Below are positions 49,110 through 60,988 of a stretch of DNA of 64,000 nt, piece after piece. This DNA comes from Paramecium sonneborni (lineage: Eukaryota; Ciliophora; Oligohymenophorea; Peniculida; Parameciidae), in contig CAJJDN010000139.1 of NCBI GenBank assembly GCA_905182985.1, forward strand, positions 203,883 through 267,882, given 5' to 3'. The notes under the pieces are model-generated. The model did no database searches. It saw only the letters and a list, made by a program, of their open reading frames with translations, and had not been told where the DNA came from. A program made the position numbers and the translations under genes. Positions within the stretch are counted from its first letter, which is position 1; every line of letters begins with the position of its first letter.

Positions 49110-51561
49110 GTCAATATTATACTCAACAAAGACTTTAGATGTCCTCTAATTAACAAATAAATCTTAGCCATCAAGAATAGTAATCTTAAGCATCCTTTTA
49201 TCCATTTTGTTACTAATACTAATTCTTCAGAACTTTATATATAAATCATTATCCATACCTTTTTTATTCTAAAACCTATACCAACGTATTATCAGGAAAA
49301 ACATATCGAATTTTATCAATCATCATACATTAATTAACTTTCCATTTTTCAAAAAACAATTTTATTATATCAGAATCTGTTAAACCCTCTTAATCTTATA
49401 GAGAATTTTAACTTTATTCACTTTGAAACTATCTATTTTATTAAGAAAGTTTATCTGAATCATCTTTTGATTCCAAATTAATTTAAGAGTTATAATCCTC
49501 AAATACTACAGATTCAAGTCTATTCATCTATTGATATTTATTCGAATCATAATTTTTGACTTTTATCATCAATTTCTATTCTATTTTATGTCTTTTATTC
49601 GTTCTCATTATATTTCTTTAGTTTTAATATTTAATTTCTAGTAATTATACTTAACAATTTAAAAAAGCTATATATCTCTAAACAAGTTCAAGATATTTTT
49701 ATATTATTACATCATCAGATTTAATGCATATACTCTTATTACTTTAATTATTCTTTTTAATTTCATTAGATTTAATTAAATTTTATAATTCTTGGCTATT
49801 TTAATCAATATTAATATTATTAATATCAAATTTAGATGTATTTATTTATGATATTTATTATCCATTACTTACATAACTTGAATTATTTGAATAAAGTCCA
49901 CTTTAATAGATTTATTATTAGGTTTTTTACATATAAATTTATGCTTCAGCGTTATTTTTTTTTTAATTTTAAGGAACATCCTGAATTTTTAGTGATTTTG
50001 TAAAATTATTCTAATTTAAAGAATTATCTTAATTAAATTTTATTGAAAAATTATGTTGGTGGGTTTATTATTCTTGAGATATTAAAAAATCTCGTTGAAG
50101 GCTAAAATAAGTCGCAGGGCTGTTTAACATATTTTATTTATTATTATCCTATTTTTAATTCATCTGAAAACTTTCTTTCATTTCTGAATTTTAAATTGAA
50201 AAAGAAGCTTCTTATCCACTTTTAACAATTTGTTAAATTCTCTAGATATCATTATAATTTGTTTTCTTTTATTCATCAATTAACTATTCGCTAATATATT
50301 CTGATTATTTTATGTACATATTTTCATCACTTAAATGTATTTATTTATTTGTATCATTGGATTAATTTTTTTATAATATTTAATCTTTTTATTCACTTTG
50401 ATTATTTGATAACTAATTATAGGTTTTAATGTCATCTTAATAATTATATAATTTTTCTTCATTTTCTATTTTAGAGGTCTAAGTTGTTGTTTTTTCTAAA
50501 GGAGTTTAACTTGTTGTTTATTCATTAGGAGTTTATGTTGTTGTTTATTCGTTAATAATTTCTTAGTAAATATTATTTAATACTATATCTTTTTATTCAT
50601 CATTATGTAAACCTTCATCTGTTTTCATATTTGGAGTAATATTTAGATTAATAGGATCAAAATCAAATTTTTATAATGTCTTCTCAGAAACAACTCCATT
50701 ATTTTCTTTAGCTTATTCATTTTTCTATTTACTAAGGGAACTTTAATTATTCTAAAATTCTTCATCAGTCTCTAAACCTTTTATGCCAATTTATTTTTAT
50801 TTAGGTGTTATAACATTATTTAGTGATTCTTTATCTTCTATCCTTAAATTTATTTCAGGATTTCCTTTAGTGATATTTATATTTTCTTGATCAATTTAAT
50901 TTCTACTATCTTATTCAAATGAATCATAATCTAATTAACGTTAAGAATCTTGATTTTATTCAAAAGGTATTGGAATATTTTATTTAAAATTGTTATTATC
51001 TTATATTTTCTTTTATAAATTCATTTTATTAACAATTTAATCCTACTTAGCGGCAAGGTTTGAAAAAGATTCTTGATAAATAAATTCCATTTCCTCCTCA
51101 GCTAATTTAACTAAGTAGTAAAATAAATTTGTACTTAAATTTCTTTAATTATAATTAGGTTTTAAGTTTATGGTTTTAATTTTTTTAGATAAAAAAGGAT
51201 CTTGGGTTTTGTGTAAAACTTAGTTATTTGGATAAAGTGAAGATATTGAACTGTTGATTATATTATTCTAATTAAATTATTAAAGAGCTAAATCTTATGC
51301 TTCTTTGATTTAAGTAATTGTAGTCTAAATAAGCAAAAACTTTACTTAATCTAATTGTTGTTATATTTCTTCTTGATTTTTAATTATTTTACTATATTCT
51401 ATGAAATTCATTATTTTTTTTTTTAACTATATTGGATCTTGATTCTTTAAATTTGCTTAAAGCATTTTTTCTTTTAATGCCATTTCGCTCATTTATAAAT
51501 ATGATGTACATAATTTTCTTAATTCTTCCTGTTATATCCATTTTTAAGTTGTTTATTACAT
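49110..51561 (-). CDS. Large Gln/Asn/Ser-rich protein, unknown
   Basis: Starts MQQTTQKWIQQEELRKLCTS with a helical N-terminal segment. About 650 residues of largely disordered, Gln/Asn/Ser/Glu-rich sequence follow. Inside is a triple 9-residue repeat (NEQTTTQTP type). Near the end a more ordered part appears: SDIIKLFFEKWKVNQCMMID and KIRYVFPDNTLVQVLE. After a 40-nt intron (about 49,222-49,261) comes KRMLKITILDGQDLFVNQRT, then SKVFVEYN, which resembles the first strands of a C2-type fold. The frame does not meet a TGA before the CK1 start, so the 3' end is uncertain. No family recognised. Confidence 0.6.
50477..50557 (-). repeat. Three tandem 27-bp units, in frame
   Basis: Units 50477-50503, 50504-50530 and 50531-50557 are near-identical, each encoding nine residues of the form (N/L)E(Q/K)TT(T/S)QT(P/S) on the minus strand. 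The period is a multiple of three, so copy-number changes keep the frame. Confidence 0.85.
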
Positions 51562-51676
51562 TTAATTAATTATAAATATTAGAAAAATTAAATTCTTCTT
51601 CACATTTAATCGATAATTAATTATTTAATCTAATATTCTAATTTTGAGATTAGGATATCTAATTTCATTCTTAATT

Positions 51677-53560
51677 ATGATTAAAATCATCAAATAAATA
51701 GAATTGGATTATCATATATCAAATTAAGATTAGAAAACAATGTTATATGACATTTCTCTAGCACAGATCATTTTTTTAAAAAAAGTTCTTAGTTTAAGAT
51801 TTTGAATTTAGAAATTAATTGAAATAATAATTTATGTTTGCATAAGAATTTAAAAATATATAATAAACAGTTAATGGATAAATCTGTTTTATTAGAAATG
51901 CAACTCAAAGAAGCATTAGATAGAGAATTGAATTTAAAAAAACTAAACGAGTCATTAATGAAAGCTATGGGAGATATGTCTAACCATGACAAAGGAAAAG
52001 AAATATAATTATTAAATTAACTACATGAGTAAGAAATTTCCAAATTGAAGATAACCCTTAGTGAAAAGATTACTATTTTAGAATATGAAGTAACTTCATA
52101 CTAATATTTAGTATCGAAATAAATGTTAAGAATTTTGTAAATTGGAAAAAGATTACAATCAATTAATTTAAGATTATGAAGAGTTAGAGAACAAAGAAAA
52201 GTATTTATAATTGTAAATTTATGGTAGAAAATGTTATAAATGTACTGATTTTTAACTTTAAATTACACAAATTCTAAAATAAAATGAAATTTAAAAAGAA
52301 AGTCTGGCTCGAGAATTTTCAGAGGCTTTAAATAATTAAAAGTCAATATTAGAATATGTATAAAATTTAATCTTATTTAAGGATTCTAATTGTCTAAAAT
52401 TAAAACTTAAATAACTCAACTTTGAATTAGATTAAGAATTCAAAGAAAAAGAAAAGTTATAAAAAACTATGTAAGAATTGAGTTAATCACATGAATAAGC
52501 AGTAATTAAAAAAAATAATTTAGTAAAGAAGCTTATTGTAATAAATCGCTGATCTCAACAGAGTACATAATGAAACTATTATCCAAAATAATTAATATCA
52601 AACCCTTAGTTAATCAAGAGAACAATTATAAGCATAAAAAATATGCTAGTTAGAATAAGATAAAATAATTTTGGAAAAGCATTTACTTGAATAAAAGTAA
52701 TTAGTAATTAATAATATTTTTAGAGATTAGAATATTAAATTTGAATGTTAAATTAAATAGCTTGAGTTATAATTAAGAGACAAAGATAATAAATTAATTG
52801 AATAAAAAAATGAATTATCAAAAAAATTAATTAATGAAAAGAAAATTACAGAACAATGTTAAGCTGTTGCTTTGAAATTAAAAAATGATTTTTAAAGAAA
52901 ATAATCTATACTTATTGAAGAATCATTTAAAAAAGAATAACAATTAAAATCAGTTTAAACTTAATTAACAAGATAAAAAAGCAAAAATAAATATTATGAA
53001 AATGCTCTAAGTTAAGTTAATTTATTAGAAATTAAAAATTCGACTCCAAAATAAATTAAACATAAAAAAAATACTTTCTCTAATGATTTTAATAACCAAC
53101 ATCAACCTGGACATACTAAGGTATTTAAAAGTTACTTTATAGAATACTCTAAGTTAAGGTCATGTTAATAAAATTAAAATATTGCCATCTTCAATATAAA
53201 AAAGTGAAGCTGATTCTATTCATTTTAATTTAACTGATATGTTAAACTCTACAAGAAATCCAGATCAATAAAATCTTTCATGTAGATAATCAAATGAAGA
53301 TATTGGATCTCATATAGAATAATTTAATTTTGCTGCTAAATTTGTATTTTTCTTATGATTATAAGGTTTAAACAAATGAAGATTCTACTACTCCAATCTA
53401 ATAAATGACAGATAGATAATTATCTCCAAGAACAAGAAGTATTTTTAAATTATAAATATTAATAGTTTAAACAGTTAATCCAAAAGGACCTCCTTAAAGA
53501 ATAAGACAAATTCATGCTGATTTATATAAAGAAAATATAGTTGTAAGACCTAAAGCATGA
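51677..53560 (+). CDS. Long coiled-coil protein with Ser/Thr/Pro tail
   Basis: Probable start MIKIIKQIELDYHISNQDQK. The body is a coiled coil: KSVLLEMQLKEALDRELNLK, KLNESLMKAMGDMSNHDKGK, then about 300 more residues of Gln/Lys/Glu/Leu-rich helix. The tail is low-complexity and more basic: HQPGHTK, a 22-nt intron (53121-53142), SEADSIHFNLTDMLNSTRNP, RQLSPRTRSIFKLQ and NPKGPPQRIRQIHADLYKEN, ending VVRPKA. At least one intron near 51,790-51,830 and one near 53,345-53,370 are needed. Probably cytoskeletal; unproven. It diverges from the 51,561 gene across 115 bp. Confidence 0.65.
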
Positions 53561-54033
53561 AAATTATAAAACATTAAAATTTAATATTTTTAGTCTTAAT
53601 AATTCTTCTAAAAACATAATTTCTCTTGAAACCGATAATTTAATAATAATTTATTTAATTTTTATTAAAAGCTCTTATTGTCAAGCTCTTAATAAAGTTT
53701 TTTAGGATTAAAAATTATATAGAAAAAAACTATAAATTATTTAAAGCTTGTGCTTGAACTATACAAAATTAGTTAGAAACAAAAACGGACATAATCAGAT
53801 ATTATTTAATGAAATGCCTTTTAATTTATTATTTTAGAAGAAACTATGAATTTTAAATGACTTATTATCTAATATTAATATCATTTTTAAGTTATTTCAA
53901 AAAATAAGTATTTCAAAATTTTAAAGAAGAACTTAAAAAAGCAAAGACTAATCATTTTTCTTTTTGAAATTTCAAACTTTGGAACATTATTTGTTTTTAT
54001 AAAATGGGTTTGGATTTAAAATTATTTATTTTT
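53561..54033. other. Spacer with a short plus-strand coding-like stretch
   Basis: A plus-strand frame of natural composition (SYCQALNKVFQDQKLYRKKL, then YTKLVRNKNGHNQILFNEMP) ends in TGA at 53847-53849 but has no clear ATG. It could be a last exon or a gene remnant. The rest is A+T-rich. Confidence 0.3.
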
Positions 54034-54350
54034 TCAATTACTGTTCTCTTAAAATAATTTAAAATCTTACACACACTTGCAAAAATAACCATTGCAACAT
54101 TAACAGTGATAAAACATACGTTTTGAATTTCTATGGCATTATGAATGTATTTGAACATCTTCATCACTTTAATAGAAAGTATCTAATTTGCACTTGAATA
54201 ATAGAAAGTTAATTTTACATTTATACACAGAGGACAATTCACTGATAATCCATTGCATATAACCAGATCAAATTTTTTATGACAAGTACAACAACTTAGG
54301 AAGCCTACACTTATTGTGCAGTATGGGCAAACTATGATAGAGCAATTCAT
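54034..54350 (-). CDS. Small cysteine-rich zinc-binding protein
   Basis: About 96 residues starting MNCSIIVCPYCTISVGFLSC. It continues CTCHKKFDLVICNGLSVNCP, then, after a 26-nt GTA...AAG intron (about 54,190-54,215), CKLDTFYQSDEDVQIHSQCH and MFYHCQCCNGYFCKCVQDF. The Cys pairs CPYC, CCTC, CPLC, CQCC and CKC suggest two to three zinc sites, treble-clef or RING-like. The order recalls the C-terminal zinc domain of the TFIIH subunit Ssl1/GTF2H2, but that is weak. Short, complete and well composed. Confidence 0.6.
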
Positions 54351-54620
54351 TATTTTTCTTTTATGATTTTATAAATTAAATATAAACAATTGTGTATTAA
54401 TACGTCAAGTATTTCTTTTGCTGATTACAAAATATATTAGAATTTAAAACAAATCTTTTTCAAGTACGATATATATAATTAAGATCTATTAATAGATTTG
54501 ACTATTAATAATAAAGTTAATAAATCTAAAAATTTAGAGAAAAATTAAGTTAATCAATTGTTAGGTTACTTCTAATTAAATAATATTTTAGAGCATGTAT
54601 TAATACGAATTCCTTTTGGT

Positions 54621-55812
54621 TCACTAAACAAAATGTTTCTTGTTATTACAAATGCTCTATTTGGAGTTTTTTATGATGGAAATAATTACTAATAAAAAGT
54701 CTAATTTAGATTTTAATTGATTTTAGGTTTTTTAAATTGTCTTTTAGGAGAAACTGATTAACTAGAAATTACAAATTAATTAAAGGATTCTAATAATTGA
54801 TAAGTTGTTTACAATTTAAATCAATCGAACTGATTTTTTTTTTATTTTAAGGAGTTTAGTTTTAATAATTTTACCCATTTAAGTTATTTTTTTAAGATGA
54901 TTATTGATCTTAAGTTCTTTCTCGAACTGTTTAATTTGAAAAAATAATACTATTAGAATTATTTTGAGAATAAATTCTTGCCCTCTAATCTAGAGATTGG
55001 AGGATTTAGAAATCATTTTCAAAACGAAAGTTTTTTCTCGTATTTATAGATTATAAATATTTTCTTGGGCTTGTAGAATTAAATCTATTGAACTTTTGAT
55101 TTTAAGTTAAAGTACCAAACATTCGAATATTTCTATTTTAATATGGCGTTTCCAATGTACTATTCAATTAAGAAAAATTAATTTATTGAGCCTTATTTTC
55201 AATGTTTGCTAATAATGGATATTTTTATTGTTTGATGTAAGAAAAATATCTATTCCTTTCTAAACTAATCTTTAATAATCGTTCAACATTATCTTATTTG
55301 GATTAATAATAAAGTATCATATTCTCTATATTTTCTCTATAATATTATTATATTAATACTCATTAAGTAACAAAATACCATATAGTCTCCAAAATTGATC
55401 TTCGTAAAATTAAAACAAAGATTGGTTGATTTTACTATTTAATTGCCAATTAGTAGGTTATTTGAATTAAGGGACAATATCCTTAACTTTATTTTCAGTT
55501 GCTTGGTTATGAATTTAATCAAGAATTTGAATGAAATCAAATGTTATCAATTTCTATTGAATGGCCACCAGATAATTAAATTAATTTTAGTTCTTATATT
55601 TTTCCATCAATTCGGAAAGTCTAAGTTAGAATCTTCCTAATAATCTAAATAAAAATGTTTGATTTGTACTTTTTGTTGGATTCTTATAATTGGAAAGTTT
55701 TGTATTTTTCTTAAAATTTAGGGATCATTGAATTCAAATAATTATCATTACCTTCTAATTTAGATTGAATTCCTTTAAATAATTGATCTAAATCATCTGT
55801 ATTTAATTCCAT
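54621..55812 (-). CDS. Hypothetical helical protein
   Basis: Starts MELNTDDLDQLFKGIQSKLE and is mostly charged helix: NDNYLNSMIPKFQEKYKTFQ, then LLGRFQLRLSELMEKYKNQN, FDFIQILDQIHNQATENKVK and FQFYEDQFWRLYGILLLNEY. It then becomes Asn/Ser/Gln-rich (QQINFSQLNSTLETPYQN, NRFNSTSPRKYLQSINTRKN) and ends ICNNKKHFVQ. Introns that restore the frame: about 55,635-55,659 (25 nt), 55,336-55,358 (23 nt) and 54,653-54,684 (32 nt). The helical first half followed by a disordered tail is not a family I recognise. Confidence 0.6.
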
Positions 55813-56143
55813 TAAATATATTATTTTGTTTTTAAAAGAAATTAATCCTTTATAATTATAATATAATCAATTTTAAACAAATAATAAATAAACCTATAAG
55901 TTATTGAATTTTAGAAGAAATTATTATTTCATAATTAATGACTAAATTATATATTTGGAGAGTAACATTTTGAAATAAAATATTTTTTTTAATAGATAAT
56001 TTGGTTAGTAATTCATGATTTGAAATAGGGGAAATAAATAAATGATAAAATACTTAAATTAAATATAGAAAATGGTATAAGTGATTGGTCTAAATTATAG
56101 AATAATGGTTAATTGAAAATAAAAAGTATGAATGTATTAAGTG
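55813..56143. other. Intergenic, A+T-rich
   Basis: No convincing frame. It lies between the start of one minus-strand gene and the stop of the Atg8-like gene. Confidence 0.5.
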
Positions 56144-56511
56144 TCATATTTTTCCAAAAGAAGGATATTCAGTTAAATTAATTCTAAGAAAACCATCTGT
56201 ACTTTTGAATTTCTAATAAACTTCATCAACTTAACTTTCTGATGTAATATTTAAAGATTGATACCTGCTTTGATTAAACCAGAATTATTGATGAATAAAT
56301 AAAGACTTTCTTATTTTTATAAATGGAGAGTATCTCGAATTACTTAAAGAAAATGATAAAAGTGATCAGATTTGCTAACTAAATATTTTTTAATGGATGT
56401 TCCATCTTAAAATTTGAGTCTAGATCTATGACTAATCTATAATAATATGGGACTAATTATGATAATAGATTACACTCTATCTGGATATTTTTCTACAAAA
56501 TTTTCAGACAT
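56144..56511 (-). CDS. Atg8-like ubiquitin-fold protein (divergent)
   Basis: Predicted autophagy ubiquitin-like modifier. It shows the family landmarks in order: EKYPDRV (Atg8 SKYPDRIP), GTSIKKYLVSKSDHFYHFLQ (KKYLVP...Q-F), VIRDTLH (VIRKRI), ESLYLFINNSGLI (ALFLFVNN), and STDGFLRINLTEYPSFGKI at the end (DGFLY-x-x-YS-x-E-x-T-FG). The final Gly followed by Lys-Ile fits Atg4 processing and lipidation at Gly. A 26-nt intron (about 56,238-56,263) restores the C-terminal part. The stretch SIIIISPILLQISHRSRL in place of the usual acidic segment is odd. In-frame ATGs also exist at 56532 and 56560. The gene starts 45 bp after the phosphodiesterase stop. Confidence 0.72.
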
Positions 56512-56555
56512 TTTTAAATTTTCACACAACATATAAAATAAATAAATATAGTTTT

Positions 56556-59468
56556 TCATTATTGTTATTCTTCTCCTTTTTTAACGATCTTCTCCCAATA
56601 TTAAATGGTATCATCAATATTACTAATGCAATGTTTAAGTCTATCTTCGATGAATTCACTTAATAATGCATAACAAGGTCTAACAATGACTTTAAGAAAA
56701 CCTATTTCTGATTTGGCCATAATATGTGGCTAAATTAAATATATAATAAGATTAAATTACAATATGTAAATCCTTCATGTAAGATTATTAGGGATATCCT
56801 AATTCTCCTTCTAATTTATACTATATACTAAATTCTTGGTTAACTCTTGAAGACCAAAGAATTGACAAATTGGTTTTTTTACCTGCACCTCCAAAATCAC
56901 TTGTATGCATAATATAACCACTCAAAATTTTACAATCATTAAAATCTTTAGGTCTATTTTCAAAATCTTTTAATAAAGTAAAATGTTCTGACATATCAGT
57001 ACTTAATATATTAGAAATAAGACCTTTTCTGAAATTTCTAAATTGTTATTAATTAAGATTAATAAGTATATTACATTAAGGATTTTTGATAACTTAAATT
57101 GTTAATGCAGCATGATGTTATTCAAGTACACTTTTATCATGATATCTTATAGCTAAATCACTTAAACTATTTATTTCAAAAACATTTGTTCTTCCAGTAT
57201 GTCCAACATCATGACCAAAACTACTTATCATTAATATGAATCTATTAAAATTATCTATTATATTGCCATTTTAACTTTAGGCAAGTTCCATACAAAAGTA
57301 ATGAGCTGTTTGCATTACTGTAATACCATGATCATAATTATGATATGGATTATTATTGATATTATAATTATATTCCATTTCTTTAATAAAACTTTATAAA
57401 TTTTCATATGGTATTTAATAATCATCTAAATGACCATTCTTTTTAAGAATAGCCCAAACAACTCTATGTTTTTTTATTTAAGAATTTAAATCCATTATAT
57501 TGAAATCAAAACTATCAATCAAATCATCTTAATTATCTAAAGAAAATTCATTTAAATCTAATTCTTAAATTGTTTAGAATTTTGATTTTTATGGAACTTC
57601 TGTTTTTCTCATTCTTGGTTCTATTTGAGTATTTTATAGATCTCTAATAGATTTAGATCTTTTTAGAATAAGTTATTATAATGGCATATATAATGAAGCA
57701 ACTGAATCTTTTACTTCTGGATTATTTTCTTCTAATTTATTCACAAAATTAATTGTTTCATGTTAGATTAGTTATTTTCTAATTTTAGCCTTTATTTTTT
57801 AATCTAATTGTTTACCTGATTCCAATTATTTAAATTATTCTTTAACCCATCCTTTAATATTTTCTGTAAAAATCACTGCAAATCCTTTATATGTTTTTTC
57901 TTCAATTTTTAAAAATATTTCATATTGTTTATCATTATCTTTCATCATTTTCCATTTATGATCTTAAAGATAATTTTCAATATTAGATACAACACTCTAA
58001 TCAAATATTTTATTATATGATAATAGATTAGAGTGAATCATGAGTGAATTAAATTATATGTTAAAGTTTGTTTTAATTAATTATGGTATAGGTCTTGAGA
58101 GGAATAATAAATGACCACTTTTATCGAATTCAAAAATAAGTGAATCATTAGATCTAAGAAAGAATTTATAGAAAGCACTTTTATCAAAGCATTCTCGGAT
58201 AAATCTTAGATATTTTTCATAGAAATGTTTGATTTCTGAATATAATCTTTAATCACCTTATCTTAATAGATTCATTTGATAGATTCTAAAACATACTGTT
58301 ACAGTTTAATCTTTAAATACAATGTAAACACTTTCAGTATCCCAAACTTATATTTCTTATTAGTCTGTTTATAATCTATCATTAAATCATGATTACTTAT
58401 CAATTTTGTAGGTGTGAATAAGAATATTATACATTTTTTCAATGAGTACAAATTTAGAAGCTCTGACGAAAGAGATTCCAAGATCTAGAATCATATCAGC
58501 AATAGATAATGGACTAAAGAATTATACTTTAGCATTTTGAATAGTTTATAATAGGAACATGGATAAATTCTTAATTTCATCTATTAATTAATATTCGTTA
58601 GCAATTCTAATTAATTAAAAGTAAGATACTTTAAAATATCATAAGATTCAAGTTGTTTATTCTATTTTGAATGATAAATGAAGACAACACTATTAGCATA
58701 TAAACCATATGATGAAAGATGATTTATTTATATTAATTTAGAACAAAAAGATGAATTGTTAGAGAATTTAAAGATTTTGTTTTCAGATAGACTTTCTAAT
58801 TCATCATTTATGGATTTATCTATAGGAACTTATTCAATGCTGTCAGTTTTGGATTAGTACAGTTCCATTTCTTTATTTGAGTTTAATATAAAGAAGCTAA
58901 AGTTATCACAATTCAAAAGATTTTTGCTTAATTCTTTAAGTAAACTAAATATTGTATTGTAAGAGACAGTTTCATCCATAAGTAATAAATGACTCTTCAT
59001 ATAATTAGCGAATTGAAATTTGACCTATTTATATGCTTCACTAAGTTCAGTTTCAATTTGATAATTAATATCTAAAGGTAGTGATTAACCTCTTCCTAAA
59101 AGAACGGGAGAATTTACATTCTAAGGTGAGGTTTAACTAAAAAGATTATGAATATTATCATAGATTTCATTGACTTTAGGATCAATAGTTTATCCATCTT
59201 TTAATTTAGAATGGAAATGAGTAATTAATTTTAATGCTTTTTCCATATCTGCCACTGTATCTGTATATTTAAGTTCATCATAATGAACACCTTTAATGAG
59301 ATCAACATCTGTAATACTAGATCTAGTTCGTTTCATTTATCTTTGTATTTCTTACTTCTCTTTTGGTAATTCATTTAAATAGTTTAACAAACTATATTTG
59401 ATTTCCTCTTCATCTTCATCATCTAAACATTTTATGTGATTGTTACTTAAATCATTCAAAATATTCAT
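56556..59468 (-). CDS. 3',5'-cyclic-nucleotide phosphodiesterase (PDEase_I class)
   Basis: Predicted hydrolysis of cAMP and/or cGMP. The metal-binding signature is clear near 57,195-57,220: SFGHDVGHTGRTNVF (H-D-x-x-H-x-G-x-x-N). After it come LSDLAIRYHDKSVLEQHHAA (family: D-x-S-x-L-E-x-x-H), LLKDFENRPKDFNDCKILSG and YIMHTSDFGGAG (family: x-H-x-x-D-x-x-x). The C-terminus is IGFLKVIVRPCYALLSEFIE, ending GEEQQQ. The N-terminal half starts MNILNDLSNNHIKCLDDEDE, is acidic/helical, and later contains a folded, GAF-like region (FFILNSNKEMELYQSKTDSI) that I did not verify. Exons are long; short introns occur. About 950 residues, typical of large GAF-containing PDEs. Confidence 0.85.
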
Positions 59469-59633
59469 TAGTTTTTTTTCTTTTGTTGTAAAATTTACTT
59501 TAAGAATTTATTTCTATTTTACATCTATTTAATTGCTATCTCCTAATTCTCTTATTATATGGAAGAATTTAACATAAGATCCCAATTATTAATTCATAAA
59601 TTAAAATATATATTTTTCTAACATAAATATAAT

Positions 59634-60594
59634 TCAATCAAAGTATAACTCATTCAATTGTTGATCATTCAACAATTAAATCATTCCATCATTATCAATT
59701 AAACTATTAGTTAACATCAAAGGTTGTTATATATATAATTAATCCATCTTTTCTATTGTAATATCAGAATCATCTCTTTTTACCTTCTTTATATTAGGAA
59801 CTAATAATTCTTCATCATCTGATTATATCAATTCCTCAAAAGTATCTTTCTTTTATTTAATACATTATTTACTTCTAAACAATTATCCTATAATTATTAT
59901 TAACCTACGAAGTAATCCTTTAAATTCTATAACTTCTTATTGCCATTAAATCTAGTAATCTCATCAAAACTATATTTACTTTTCTTGAACCAATTGATTT
60001 CTTAATTATTAATTACATTATAGTATTTTGTTATTTTGTTCTATTAAAATTTTACACACCTTCTCTAACTCTTACTATTTGGACACTATTTATTGTATTT
60101 ATTTCTAATTTTTATTTTATCTATTATTATTTTACATCTGATATATTTTGATTTCTATAAGGTTTCAATTCTATTAAAGCTAAATAATCATCTCCATGTT
60201 CTCCTGATTTCCTCTTTATTTTTTTAAGTAAATTTCTAATCTAAATATTCATTATTACTTTTAATCTTTTTTAAAATGTGGATGAATAAATTCATTCTCT
60301 TTCTAATCACTTCTTGATTTATGAAATCCATACATATTCATCTAATCATCATTATTTCTAAACAATCACCTATCTAACAAATGATGCAAAATTTCGATGT
60401 TTGAAATACATAGGTAAAACTTGGTCTTAAAAACCTATTACATTCTTCACCAAAAAACCTGTACCCTCTTCATTCCAACCAACAATATCTTGTAATTAAG
60501 GATTCTTTATTTTATTTATAGAAAATACTTCCAAAATATCATAAGTTTTCTATAAAAATGCTGGTATTGAAGATTGACTACGACTTTTTGACAT
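59634..60594 (-). CDS. Heat shock transcription factor (HSF-type DNA-binding domain)
   Basis: DNA-binding domain at the N-terminus: IPAFLQKTYDILEVF, DIVGWNEEGTGFLVKNVIGF, QVLPMYFKHRNFASFVRQ, then, after a 28-nt intron (about 60,333-60,360), MNMYGFHKSRSDQKENEFIH and PHFKKDQKNLLKKIKRKS. These match the HSF helix-turn-helix core (FVRQLNMYGFHK) and its following basic block. Downstream is a Gln-rich coiled segment (oligomerisation), then an acidic tail (FEELIQSDDEELLVPNIKK) ending NELYFD. Introns of 23 nt near 60,250 and 59,873 and a 19-nt one near 60,060 restore the frame. It should bind heat-shock elements; target genes are not visible here. Confidence 0.9.
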
Positions 60595-60802
60595 TATTAA
60601 TACTGTATTTTAATTAACAACTTCTATAACCAAGATTAACAAATTATCGAATGTTCTTCTTTTCTTTAAGATTTATCAAAAACCATTCTTACGAACATTC
60701 TCGATTAAAATTACATCAACCCCCATTAAATTATATTTATTTAATATTAAAAAATAATCTAATTATAAATAATTTCTAATCACTCTCTAATTTTAATAAG
60801 AG

Positions 60803-60988
60803 TCATTCATTTTACAACTTCATCCTTTCTGCTCTTTATTGTTGTATATCTATATCTTAACTATTATCAAATCTCTTCTACCTATCTTCATTTATTGATG
60901 AATTTAATTATTTTAATGGTGAATTTTTAACATCTATTTTTTCAATTAATTGGATTTTATTTTATTCTCTTCTGTTCTCATTTCTCAT
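60803..60988 (-). CDS. Short charged coding segment, possible first exon
   Basis: An ATG-led frame of 61 codons: MRNENRREQNKIQLIEKIDV, then NSPLKQLNSSINEDRQKRFD and IDIQQQRAERMKLQNE before TGA. It is well composed and probably genuine coding DNA. Downstream pieces (MGVDVILIENVRKNGF and QRKEEHSIICQSWLQKL) lie in other frames up to the HSF start. The real gene may have more exons in 60,600-60,800. Confidence 0.4.

Noticed and set aside
54363..54800. Plus-strand open frame of 145 codons from an ATG
   Set aside because: It overlaps the minus-strand gene ending at 54621, whose spliced frame has clearly better composition. The plus frame is rich in Leu/Ile/Phe, as expected for antisense of A+T-rich coding DNA.
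54840..55768. Long plus-strand reading frame with two TGAs, at first taken for a pseudogene
   Set aside because: The minus strand gives a coherent spliced protein (MELNTDDLDQLFKGI...) across the same region.
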